Source: Noviherbaspirillum malthae
GTDB lineage: Bacteria > Pseudomonadota > Gammaproteobacteria > Burkholderiales > Burkholderiaceae_D
Length of the DNA: 64,000 nucleotides
NCBI RefSeq assembly: GCF_015352985.1
Contig: NZ_JACYXF010000005.1
Location: 62,001-126,000 of the forward strand
Direction of reading: 5' to 3'
Shown here piece after piece: positions 19,618-27,153 of this stretch; positions within the stretch are counted from its first letter, which is position 1, and the number at the start of each line of letters is the position of its first letter. A program made the position numbers and the translations under genes. A model generated the notes under the pieces. That model made no database searches and was not told where the DNA came from. It was given only the letters and a program-made list of their open reading frames with translations.

Positions 19618-20691
19618 TCAGCCGAGGCGGGTGCGCAGCACGTCCTTGAGCATCGCATCGGCGTCGCGGATCATCTTTTCCGTCGTTTCCCAGCCGACGC
19701 AGCCGTCGGTGACGGAGCAGCCGTATTTGAGCTGCGAGAGGTCGGCCGGAATGGCCTGCTTGCCGCCGACGATGTTGGACTCGATCATCACGCCGACCAA
19801 TGACTTGCTGCCCAGCCGCACCTGATGGACCACGTCGGCCATCACCAGCGGCTGCAGGTCGGGGTTCTTGAAGCTGTTCGCATGCGAGCAGTCGACCACG
19901 ATGTTGGCCGGCAGCTTGGCCTTGGCCAGCGCCTGTTCGGCCATCGCCACCGACACCGTGTCGTAGTTGGGCCGGCCGTCGCCGCCGCGCAGCACTACGT
20001 GGCCGTAGCGGTTGCCGCTGGTGCGCACGATGGACACCTTGCCCTGGCCGTTGATGCCGAGGAAGGAATGCGGATGCGATGCCGACAGGATGGCGTTGAT
20101 GGCGATGCCGATGTCGCCGTCGGTGCCGTTCTTGAAGCCGACCGGGGTCGACAGGCCGGACGACATTTCGCGGTGCGTCTGCGATTCGGTGGTGCGCGCC
20201 CCGATCGCGGTCCAGGTGATCAGGTCGCCGAGGAATTGCGGCGAGATCGGGTCGAGCGCCTCGGTCGCGGTGGGCAAGCCCAGTTCGCAGACGTCGAGCA
20301 GAAACTTGCGAGCGGCCGCCATGCCGCGCTCGATGTGGAAGGAGTCGTCCATGTCCGGATCGTTGATGTAACCCTTCCAGCCGGTCGTGGTACGCGGCTT
20401 TTCGAAATACACCCGCATGACCAGCAGCAGCGTGTCCTGCACTTCTTCCTGCAGCTGCTTCAGGCGGCGCGCATAGTCGAGCCCGGCGACCGGATCATGG
20501 ATGGAGCACGGGCCGACCACGGCGAACATGCGCGGGTCCTTGCGGTCGAGGATGTTGCGCAGCGCTTCCCGGCCCTTGAGCACCGACGCTCCGGCGCGCT
20601 CGGTCAGCGGCAGGCTGGCGTGCAGGTCCTCGGGCGTGGGCATGGAATCGAAGCGGGCGACGTTGACGTTTTCTACGTGGAAGCTGGTCAT
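19618..20691 (-). CDS. aroG: 3-deoxy-7-phosphoheptulonate (DAHP) synthase, class I
   Basis: The 357-residue protein matches the AroF/AroG/AroH family along its length: FAVVGPCSIHDP, LLLVMRVYFEKPRTTTGWKG, ARTTESQTHREMSSG, GFKNGTDG, VVDCSHANSFKN and GVMIESNIVGGKQ. It condenses phosphoenolpyruvate with erythrose 4-phosphate, the committed step of the shikimate pathway. Metal and substrate residues of the family (Cys in GPCSIHDP, His in DCSHANS, Glu in MIESN, Asp in SVTDGC) are present. Which aromatic amino acid inhibits it cannot be told by eye, so the G in the symbol is provisional. A GGCTGAG/CTCAGCC repeat (19594-19623) overlaps the stop codon. Confidence 0.94.
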   Translation of the reverse strand: MTSFHVENVNVARFDSMPTPEDLHASLPLTERAGASVLKGREALRNILDRKDPRMFAVVGPCSIHDPVAGLDYARRLKQLQEEVQDTLLLVMRVYFEKPRTTTGWKGYINDPDMDDSFHIERGMAAARKFLLDVCELGLPTATEALDPISPQFLGDLITWTAIGARTTESQTHREMSSGLSTPVGFKNGTDGDIGIAINAILSASHPHSFLGINGQGKVSIVRTSGNRYGHVVLRGGDGRPNYDTVSVAMAEQALAKAKLPANIVVDCSHANSFKNPDLQPLVMADVVHQVRLGSKSLVGVMIESNIVGGKQAIPADLSQLKYGCSVTDGCVGWETTEKMIRDADAMLKDVLRTRLG

Positions 20692-20835
20692 GGCTGGCGA
20701 TGGCTGAATCGGTTGGCGGAAAAGCCGATAGTGTAACGCGCGGCGCTTGCCGTTCCGTATTCAAAAACTCGAACAGTCAACCGGCCACCCAACCGAGCGG
20801 CCGGCACTGCCCCGCGCCGGCCGCAGCGATGGCGG

Positions 20836-22116
20836 TCAATCCAGCGTCACTGCCCGGTAATTGTTGACCTGCCCGCCCGAGACCAGCGCCCCCTGGTTGC
20901 CCCAGCTGTTGCGGACGTAGGAAACGACCGCGGCAATCTCTTCGTCGTTGAGCAGTGCGCTGAACGGCGGCATGCCGTAGGGCCGGGGGTTGCCCTGGGT
21001 GCTGGGCGGATAGCCGCCGTGCAGCACCGCGCGGATCGGATTGACCGGCGAAGCCAGGGTCAGGGCGCGGTTGCCGGCCAGCGACGGATAGGCGGGCGGC
21101 TCGCCCTTGCCGTCGGCCTTGTGACATTCGACGCAATGTTTTTCATAGAGCTCGGCGCCAGTGCGGAGGAACTGTTCGGTTTCCGGCCTGGAACTCGGCG
21201 GCGCGCTGGCTTCGGCCTCCCCATTCTGCGGCAGCGATTTCAGGTATACCGCCATCGCCCGCACATCCTTTTCCTCCAGGTATTGCAGGCTGCCGCGCAC
21301 CACCTCGGCCATCGGCCCAGATGCCGCGCCGCGTGCCGAGACGCCGGTCTTCAGCAGGTCCACGATGTGCTGCACTTCCCAGCCGCCGAGGCCGGCGCCG
21401 CTGTCGCCGGAAAGCGATGCCGCATACCAGTTGAGCATCGGGATCATTGCGCCGCTCAGGTCCTTGTCCCCGGTGGTGGCGCCCAGGAAGTTGCGCGGCG
21501 CATGGCAGGCGCTGCAGTGGCCCAGCCCCTGCACCAGGTAGGCGCCGCGGTTCCATTCGGCGTTCTGCTTCGGCTCGTCCACGTGTACGCCCGGCCGGAA
21601 ATACAGTGCGCGCCAGCCGACCAGCAGCACGCGGTGGTTGAACGGGAAGCGCAGCTCCGGCTCGCGGTTTTCCTGGCGTACCGGCGCCACTGTGCGGAAG
21701 TAGGCATACATCGCATCCGAATCGGCCCGGGTGACGCGGGTGTAGTTCGGATAGGGAAAGGCCGGGTAGAGCAGCTTGCCGTCCTTGGACTTGCCGTTGT
21801 GCAGCGCGCGCCAGAAATCGTCGGCGCTCCAGCTGCCGATGCCGGTGTCGCGGTCGGGCGTGATATTGGGCGCGGGAATGGCGCCGAACGGCGTCTGGAT
21901 CGCCCGGCCGCCCGCATACTCGGCGCCGCCGCGCGCGGTGTGGCAGCCCATGCAGTTGCCGGCGCGGGCCAGGTAGGCACCGCGGGCGACGAAGTCGGCG
22001 GTATTGGCAGGCGTATTGGCGGTGGCATCGGTATTGTCTTCGCGCAGGCCCAGCCATGCGGTAATGCCGAGCGCAACCAGCAGGAGGAACAGCACGCCGA
22101 GGAAGAAACGTTTCAT
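20836..22116 (-). CDS. Membrane-anchored tri-heme cytochrome c
   Basis: The 426-residue product has an N-terminal uncleaved or signal helix (MKRFFLGVLFLLLVALGITA) and three CXXCH heme sites: Cys55-His59 (CMGCH), Cys201-His205 (CSACH) and Cys328-His332 (CVECH). The spacing matches the cytochrome subunit of membrane-bound alcohol, aldehyde or gluconate 2-dehydrogenases, which passes electrons from a periplasmic dehydrogenase to ubiquinone or a terminal oxidase. No dehydrogenase subunit is next to it; the only partner is the di-heme cytochrome, whose stop lies 10 bases before this start. An AAGGGGAT site precedes the ATG. Confidence 0.9.
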   Translation of the reverse strand: MKRFFLGVLFLLLVALGITAWLGLREDNTDATANTPANTADFVARGAYLARAGNCMGCHTARGGAEYAGGRAIQTPFGAIPAPNITPDRDTGIGSWSADDFWRALHNGKSKDGKLLYPAFPYPNYTRVTRADSDAMYAYFRTVAPVRQENREPELRFPFNHRVLLVGWRALYFRPGVHVDEPKQNAEWNRGAYLVQGLGHCSACHAPRNFLGATTGDKDLSGAMIPMLNWYAASLSGDSGAGLGGWEVQHIVDLLKTGVSARGAASGPMAEVVRGSLQYLEEKDVRAMAVYLKSLPQNGEAEASAPPSSRPETEQFLRTGAELYEKHCVECHKADGKGEPPAYPSLAGNRALTLASPVNPIRAVLHGGYPPSTQGNPRPYGMPPFSALLNDEEIAAVVSYVRNSWGNQGALVSGGQVNNYRAVTLD

Positions 22117-22126
22117 CTATATCCCC

Positions 22127-22876
22127 TTATTTCGTTTCCGGGACGCTGCCGCAGGCGACCGGCAGCTTCGCCGGCAGGGAGGCAGCCGGCCTGGCATCGG
22201 CCGGCACGCTGCGGCTGGACAGCCAGGTCGACACCGCCGCCACATCCTCGGGCGTGAGCTGGCGGGTAATCTGCCCCATGCAGTCCGGTTCGGCGGCGCG
22301 GCGCGTGCCTTCGCGCCAGGCGCCGAACTGGGAATTGATGTAATCGCGCGGCAGGCCCAGCAGGCCGGGGATGGCTGGCGACACGCCGGTCAGCGCCTCG
22401 CCGTGGCAGGCGGCGCAGGCCGGAATCTTCCTCGACGGATCGCCGTTCTGCACCAGCAGCCGGCCGCGTTCCAGCGTTGCGGCGGGGGCATCCACGGTTT
22501 GCGGCGGCGGATACGGCAGGTGCTGGGAAGCAAAGAATCCGGCCATTTCCTTCAGATAGTCGTCCGACAGGTGCTGCACCATGTAGACCATCAGCGGATA
22601 CTGCTGGCGGCGGCCGTCGCGGAAATTGCGCAGCTGGTTGTAGAGGTAGCCTTCCGGCTTGCCGGCGATGCGCGGATAGTAGCCGTCGGCCGCAGCCCGG
22701 CCTTCCTTGCCGTGGCAGGCCATGCAGGGGGCGACGCGCTTGGCCATGGCATCGGCGACTTGCTGGGCATGGGCGGCCGGCGCGAGCAGGGAAAGCGAGG
22801 CGGCTGCGGCCACCGCGGTTACCGCGGCGAGCCCGGCTGCGCGGCGCGGAATTTCAACAGGGGAATGATGGAACAT
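22127..22876 (-). CDS. Periplasmic di-heme cytochrome c (c4-like)
   Basis: From the ATG at 22876 the protein is 249 residues, with a signal peptide (AAGLAAVTAVAAAASLSLLA, cleaved near AHA). It has two heme motifs, CMACH at Cys51 and CAACH at Cys154, in two cytochrome domains of about 100 residues, each with a downstream Met-rich segment that can supply the axial ligand. The pattern resembles cytochrome c4 and related electron shuttles to cbb3 oxidases. A start at 22939 in the same frame is also possible but adds residues before the signal peptide. It is the first gene of a two-gene operon with the tri-heme cytochrome. Confidence 0.87.
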   Translation of the reverse strand: MFHHSPVEIPRRAAGLAAVTAVAAAASLSLLAPAAHAQQVADAMAKRVAPCMACHGKEGRAAADGYYPRIAGKPEGYLYNQLRNFRDGRRQQYPLMVYMVQHLSDDYLKEMAGFFASQHLPYPPPQTVDAPAATLERGRLLVQNGDPSRKIPACAACHGEALTGVSPAIPGLLGLPRDYINSQFGAWREGTRRAAEPDCMGQITRQLTPEDVAAVSTWLSSRSVPADARPAASLPAKLPVACGSVPETK

Positions 22877-23069
22877 CGCAATGGGCGGGATGCGCAAAGT
22901 CAGAGATGCCGGGATTTTAAGTGATTGGCAAAATTGCACGCGGGGCTAACGCAAGCCGGGTGCCGTCGGCGGCAATCTGGCCATTCCGCCATCGCTTCCG
23001 GCTGGCGCCTCGCGTAGAATCGCCGGCTTGATTCCCGCTCTTCCTCTTTTCTGATTCATCTGCCCGGCC

Positions 23070-23696
23070 ATGTCCATGTACCAGCAACCCATCGTGATGC
23101 TCGACTTCGAAACCACCGGCCTGTCGCCGGCGATGGGCGCCCGCATTACCGAAGTGGCGGCGCTCAAGATCGAGGGCGACCGCATCGTCGACCGCTTCGT
23201 CTCGCTGGTAAATTGCCATGTACGCATTCCGCCCTTCATCACCAGCCTGACCGGCATCACGCAGCAGATGGTCGACAGCGCGCCGTGCGTGTCGAAGGTG
23301 GTGCCGGAGCTGCTGCGCTTCATCGGCGAACATCCGCTGTCTGCGCACAACGCCAGCTTCGATGAAAAATTCCTGATTGCAGAAAGCCGCGATCTCGGCC
23401 TCATGCCGCGCCACCGCCATCTGCTGTGCTCGCTGAAACTCTCGCGCCGCGTGTTTCCCGGCTTGCCGAGCTACAAGCTGGGCATGCTGTCGTCGTCGCT
23501 AGGCATCCGCTTCAGCGGCAATGCCCACCGCGCCGAGGCCGATGCCGAGGTCAGCGCCCAGGTGCTGCTGCAGATCGGCTCGCATCTGAAGACCCATTAC
23601 GGCGTGCCGCAGGTCGACGCGGCGCTGCTGGCGCGCGTGGCCGGACTGAGCGCGGCAAAAGTGCCGGCTTTCCTGAGATCGCAGGCCGTGCATTGA
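23070..23696 (+). CDS. DEDDh 3'-5' exonuclease (DnaQ-like)
   Basis: The 208-residue protein has the three exonuclease motifs of the DnaQ superfamily: DFETTG at residues 12-17 (Exo I), HNASFDEKF near 93-101 (Exo II) and HRAEADAE near 154 (Exo III with the general-base histidine). Such stand-alone domains degrade single-stranded DNA or RNA and include the epsilon-like proofreading subunits and RNase T. The closest likeness is to the PolC/DnaQ-like exonucleases that follow no polymerase. The C-terminal 45 residues carry no recognisable domain. It is divergent from the cytochrome operon, with about 190 bases between starts for both promoters. Confidence 0.88.
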   Translation: MSMYQQPIVMLDFETTGLSPAMGARITEVAALKIEGDRIVDRFVSLVNCHVRIPPFITSLTGITQQMVDSAPCVSKVVPELLRFIGEHPLSAHNASFDEKFLIAESRDLGLMPRHRHLLCSLKLSRRVFPGLPSYKLGMLSSSLGIRFSGNAHRAEADAEVSAQVLLQIGSHLKTHYGVPQVDAALLARVAGLSAAKVPAFLRSQAVH

Positions 23697-23764
23697 TGCG
23701 TGGCTGAACGCCGGCTGCCTGCCGTTGTCGATCCATGATATCGGTCCGACGACGGAGTGCCGCG

Positions 23765-24232
23765 ATGAACAACCTGACACCATGCCTGCTGGCATTGCTG
23801 CTGGCGGTCTCGGCCGGTGCGGCGAAGGCCGATGACGCTGCAGAGCCGCGCAACTCCTGGGCCGCCCGGCTGGAGCCGCAGCAACCCAGGCAATCCCAAC
23901 AGCATCAGCAACAACAGCAGCAACAACAGCAGCAGAAACAGCAGCAGCGGGAAAGCACCGAACAGGCAGCACCGAAGCATGTACCGCCGCGCCGCGCGGT
24001 GCCGGCCACCATTGCCAGAATGCCGGCACCGCCGGCCCCTGCTGCCAACCCGCCCGCCCCGGCAATTCCGGCGCCGACCCCGGTCGGTCCGCCGGCGCCC
24101 GCCCCGGTGACCGGCTGCGATGCCGGCGGCTGCTGGAGCGGAGGCGTGCGCTATCAGGGCAGCGGCGGCATCTACACCGACCGCGGCGGCAAGGTGTGCC
24201 AGAACAACGGCGGCTTCATGCAGTGCTTCTGA
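23765..24232 (+). CDS. Exported Gln-rich/Pro-rich protein with Cys-rich C-terminal domain
   Basis: The ATG at 23765 with a GGAG site gives 155 residues; the upstream ATG at 23735 is less likely. A signal peptide (LTPCLLALLLAVSAGAAKA) is followed by a glutamine run (about 45-61, interrupted by one His, Arg and Lys) and a Pro/Ala linker. The last 40 residues form a small domain with four cysteines and glycine-rich strands (CDAGGCWSGGVRYQGSGG, then a VCQNNGG segment). The C-terminal domain recurs in small secreted proteins of Burkholderiales; I know no function for it. The Gln tract is encoded by a CAG/CAA repeat and may vary in length between strains. Confidence 0.72.
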   Translation: MNNLTPCLLALLLAVSAGAAKADDAAEPRNSWAARLEPQQPRQSQQHQQQQQQQQQQKQQQRESTEQAAPKHVPPRRAVPATIARMPAPPAPAANPPAPAIPAPTPVGPPAPAPVTGCDAGGCWSGGVRYQGSGGIYTDRGGKVCQNNGGFMQCF

Positions 24233-24250
24233 CTTCTCCGATTTCTCAGG

Positions 24251-25234
24251 TCAAGCCTGCGGATACAGCCCGTGGGTGCGGCCGAACAGGCGCACCAGCC
24301 CCAGCAATCCGCCGATGGCCGGCGTCGGCACGCCGACCAGCCCGCCGATCTCGTGCACGGCAGCGACCAGCGCATCGATTTCCAGCGCCTTGCCGGCTTC
24401 CGCGTCCTGCAGCATCGATGTCTTGAACGCCCCCAGCTTGCGCGTGACGTCCATGCGGTCGGCGCCGCTCTGGCCGATCGGGCAGCCGATGCGCTCGCCG
24501 ATGGCGGCGGCTTCCTGCATCGCCACCAGGCAGAATTCCCGCACCAGCGGATCGTCCAGCACCTTGTCGGCGGTGGCGCCGGTGATGGCCGAGATCGGAT
24601 TCATCGTCATGTTGCCCCACAGCTTGTACCAGATGTCGGCGCGGATATCGGCGCTGGCCTCGGTATCGAAACCGGCCTTCGTCAGCAGCGCGGCCAGCCG
24701 CTCGACACGTGCCGAGACGCCGCCCGCCGGTTCGCCGATGATGAGCCGGTTGCCGAAGCCGAGCTTGACCAATCCCGGCTCGGGACAGGAGCTCGACAGG
24801 TGCACCACGCAGCCGATCACCTGGCTCGCCGGCATGGTCCGCAGCAGCGCGCCGTCCGGATCGAGTGAGACCAGCCGGGTGCCGGCATGGGGAACGTCGC
24901 CGGCGGCAAAGAACCACCAGGGCACGCCGTTCATCGCGGTCAGGATCAGGGTATCCGGACCGATCAGCGGCCCGATGCGCGCGGCGACGTCGGCCAGGCC
25001 GGTCGCCTTGACGGCGACGATCACCAGGTCCTGCACGCCGGCCGCCGCCGGGTCCTGCTCCGCCCGCAGCGCTGCCTGCTCAAGCCCCTTTTCCGTCTGC
25101 ACCCGCGCGCCGTGCCGGCGCAGTGCGTCCAGCGTTTGCCCTCTGGCGATGGCGGTGACCTCGCATCCCGCCGATGCCAGGCGCGCGCCGATCAATCCGC
25201 CGATGGCGCCGAAACCGTAGACTGCAACTTTCAT
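24251..25234 (-). CDS. panE: 2-dehydropantoate 2-reductase (PanE/ApbA family)
   Basis: The 327-residue protein opens with the NADP-binding motif YGFGAIGGLIGARL and follows the ketopantoate reductase layout: a Rossmann domain (about 1-170), then a helical domain with the family's Lys (DIWYKLWGNMTMNPISAITG) and the Glu/Asp-containing segment near the end. It reduces ketopantoate to pantoate for coenzyme A, or a related 2-oxo acid, since many genomes carry several PanE paralogues. A GGAGGGCTT site precedes the ATG. Gene order (LysR gene upstream on the same strand, 37 bases apart) may place both in one transcript. Confidence 0.86.
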   Translation of the reverse strand: MKVAVYGFGAIGGLIGARLASAGCEVTAIARGQTLDALRRHGARVQTEKGLEQAALRAEQDPAAAGVQDLVIVAVKATGLADVAARIGPLIGPDTLILTAMNGVPWWFFAAGDVPHAGTRLVSLDPDGALLRTMPASQVIGCVVHLSSSCPEPGLVKLGFGNRLIIGEPAGGVSARVERLAALLTKAGFDTEASADIRADIWYKLWGNMTMNPISAITGATADKVLDDPLVREFCLVAMQEAAAIGERIGCPIGQSGADRMDVTRKLGAFKTSMLQDAEAGKALEIDALVAAVHEIGGLVGVPTPAIGGLLGLVRLFGRTHGLYPQA

Positions 25235-25271
25235 AAGCCCTCCGCATGAATCCGGCGAGTGTAGAGCAGAT

Positions 25272-26228
25272 TCAGGCTGCAGGCTGAGCTGCGGGTTGAA
25301 CTGCGGGTTGAACTGCGGGTTGAACTGCGGGCCGGGCGCCGAAACGCGCCAGCATGAAATCGACGAAGCTGGTGAGCTTGGGCGTGGGCCGGCGGTCGCG
25401 CGGATAGAGAAGGTGCATCGCGCGCGGCTGCGGCAGGTAGTCCTGCAGCAGGGGCTGCAAGCGGCCGGTGGCGATGTCTTCGTCGAGCAGCATTTCGGCC
25501 TGCATCACGATGCCGTAGCCGCGCAGTGCCGCCATGCGCAGTGCCTGGCCGTTGTTGGAGCGGAATCGGCTGGCGGGCACATCGGCCTGGGCTGCCCCGC
25601 CTTCGCCATCGCCGCGGCGGAGCTTCCAGCGCAGGTGCCGGCTCCAGTGCAGGTAATCCAGGCACTGATGCCGCATCAGATCTGACGGGGACTGCGGCAC
25701 GCCGGCGCGGGCCAGGTAGTCCGGCGAGGCGCAGATCTGCATCCGGTAAGGCATCAGCGGCCGCGCCACCAGGCTGGAATCGTCGAGGTCGCCGATGCGC
25801 ACGGCCGCATCGATGCCCTCCTCCACCATGTCCACCACGCGGTCGTTGAGCACCAGTTCGATGCTAACTTCCGCATGCTGCGCCAGATAGTCGGCCACCG
25901 CCGGCGCCAGCAGCTGGGAGCCGAAGGTCACCGGCGCGCTGACCTTGAGCAGGCCGCGCGGCGCGGCGCGCATGGCTTCGGCCCCGGTTTCGGCGGCGGC
26001 GATGTCGGCCAGTATCTGGCGGCAGCGCTCGCCGTACTGGCGGCCGATCTCGGTCAGGCTCTGGCGGCGGGTGGTGCGCGTCAAGAGCCGGGCGCCGAGC
26101 CGCTCCTCCAGCTCCCGGATATGCTTGCCGATCATGACCGGCGAAAGGCCGAAACGCTCGGCCGCCGCCGTGAAGCTGCCGGAATCGATCACCTCGACGA
26201 AGATTTCCATGCTGCGCAGCTTGTCCAT
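25272..26228 (-). CDS. LysR-family regulator with a repeated PAVQ tail
   Basis: Starting from MDKLRSMEIF, the usual opening of this LysR branch, the protein is 318 residues; the ATG four codons upstream (26240) is an alternative. The helix-turn-helix lies at about 18-37 (GSFTAAAERFGLSPVMIGKH) and the effector-binding domain spans about 90-295. The C-terminus ends in a PAVQ repeat (three copies, then PAAQPAA) encoded by a 12-base tandem repeat. It is divergent from a short-chain dehydrogenase gene, the typical layout for a LysR regulator and its target. Confidence 0.9.
   Translation of the reverse strand: MDKLRSMEIFVEVIDSGSFTAAAERFGLSPVMIGKHIRELEERLGARLLTRTTRRQSLTEIGRQYGERCRQILADIAAAETGAEAMRAAPRGLLKVSAPVTFGSQLLAPAVADYLAQHAEVSIELVLNDRVVDMVEEGIDAAVRIGDLDDSSLVARPLMPYRMQICASPDYLARAGVPQSPSDLMRHQCLDYLHWSRHLRWKLRRGDGEGGAAQADVPASRFRSNNGQALRMAALRGYGIVMQAEMLLDEDIATGRLQPLLQDYLPQPRAMHLLYPRDRRPTPKLTSFVDFMLARFGARPAVQPAVQPAVQPAAQPAA
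25277..25330. repeat. 12-bp tandem repeat at the 3' end of the LysR gene
   Basis: The unit CTGCGGGTTGAA occurs three times exactly (25289-25300, 25301-25312, 25313-25324), followed by half a unit to 25330 and preceded by a diverged unit (25277-25288). Being a multiple of three it keeps the reading frame and encodes the PAVQ repeat of the regulator. Copy number could change by slippage without a frameshift. Confidence 0.85.
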
Positions 26229-26244
26229 ATTCCAAACCATGAGT

Positions 26245-26264
26245 TAGCAATGTTGTTCATGCTA
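26245..26264. promoter_or_regulatory. Inverted repeat in the LysR/SDR divergent promoter region
   Basis: TAGCA (26245-26249) and TGCTA (26260-26264) form an inverted repeat with a 10-base centre, just upstream of the LysR start. It fits the T-N11-A dyad format of LysR binding only loosely, but the location suggests autoregulation and control of the divergent dehydrogenase. Confidence 0.35.
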
Positions 26265-26385
26265 GCGTATTTATTCCTTTGATGACGAAATTGATAATGG
26301 CTGCACTGACCGCTGCAGCAGACCGTTCGACGAAAGTTCAGGCCGGCAGCCCGTTCAGCCATCAACAATCACCAGGAGAAATGTC

Positions 26386-26985
26386 ATGAAAGTCATCGTC
26401 ATCGGTGCCACCGGCACCATCGGCCGCGCCGTATCGGAACAGCTCGCCGCCCGCCATGAAGTGATCCGGGTCGGCCGCAGCGGCGGCCAGTATCAGGTCG
26501 ATATCGCCGATCCGGCCGGCGTGGACGCACTGTTTGCGAAGCTCGGTCCGGCGGATGCGGTGGTGGTTGCCGCCGGCGACCTGCATTTCGGTCCGCTGGC
26601 CGAGCTCAATGCTCAGAAAATGAATGTCGGCCTGCAGCACAAGCTGATGGGTCAGGTGAATGTGGCCCTGGCCGCCCAGCGCCACTTGAACGACGGCGGC
26701 TCGATCACGCTGACCAGCGGCATCGTCGGTGCCGAGCCCATTCGCTACGGAGTCAACGCCACGGTGGTCAATGCGGCGGTGGACGGCTTCGTCCAGGCGG
26801 CGGCGATCGAACTACCGCGCGGCCTGCGCATCAACTCCGTCAATCCCTCGGTGCTGCAGGAATCGATGGACGCCTATGGTCCGTATTTCCACGGCTTCGA
26901 AGCCGTTCCTGCCAGCCGGGTGGCGCAGGCCTATGTCCGCAGCGTGGATGGCTTGCAGACAGGCAAGGTGTATCGGGTCTGGTAA
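26386..26985 (+). CDS. Short-chain dehydrogenase/reductase family protein
   Basis: This 199-residue protein has the Rossmann glycine motif (VIGATGTIGRAV) and an Arg after strand 2 (VGRSGG) suggesting NADP. The strand-5 serine (ITLTSGIVG) is followed by an RYGVNATVV segment in place of the usual YxxxK, so the catalytic lysine is absent. That loss is common to a small SDR subgroup of this length. It may be a reductase with a different mechanism or a nucleotide-sensing protein. An AGGAGA site precedes the ATG. It is probably controlled by the divergent LysR regulator. Confidence 0.85.
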   Translation: MKVIVIGATGTIGRAVSEQLAARHEVIRVGRSGGQYQVDIADPAGVDALFAKLGPADAVVVAAGDLHFGPLAELNAQKMNVGLQHKLMGQVNVALAAQRHLNDGGSITLTSGIVGAEPIRYGVNATVVNAAVDGFVQAAAIELPRGLRINSVNPSVLQESMDAYGPYFHGFEAVPASRVAQAYVRSVDGLQTGKVYRVW

Positions 26986-27052
26986 AGCGGCGGACGCCTC
27001 CTCTGTCTGCCTCTGCAATGTTCCGGAGATGCATAACCAATTGTCAACGCTA

Positions 27053-27066
27053 TTTCCGTACGGAAA
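27053..27066. promoter_or_regulatory. 14-bp perfect palindrome upstream of the PAS-GGDEF gene
   Basis: TTTCCGTACGGAAA is a perfect palindrome positioned 16 bases before the TTG and 88 bases before the ATG of the diguanylate cyclase gene. It has the symmetry of a dimeric repressor operator. No cognate regulator can be named. Confidence 0.4.
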
Positions 27067-27153
27067 AGGTACCATAGCGGGTTGGCCGATTTCCAGAACA
27101 AAAAGCTTGTTGCCGCAGCTGCCGTTATTGCACCGCCGGCGCGGCAACCAGGC

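Noticed and set aside
26386..26985. Loss of the SDR YxxxK catalytic lysine as a sign of a broken gene
   Set aside because: This small SDR subgroup commonly lacks the motif while keeping the rest of the fold, so it is a family trait rather than decay.
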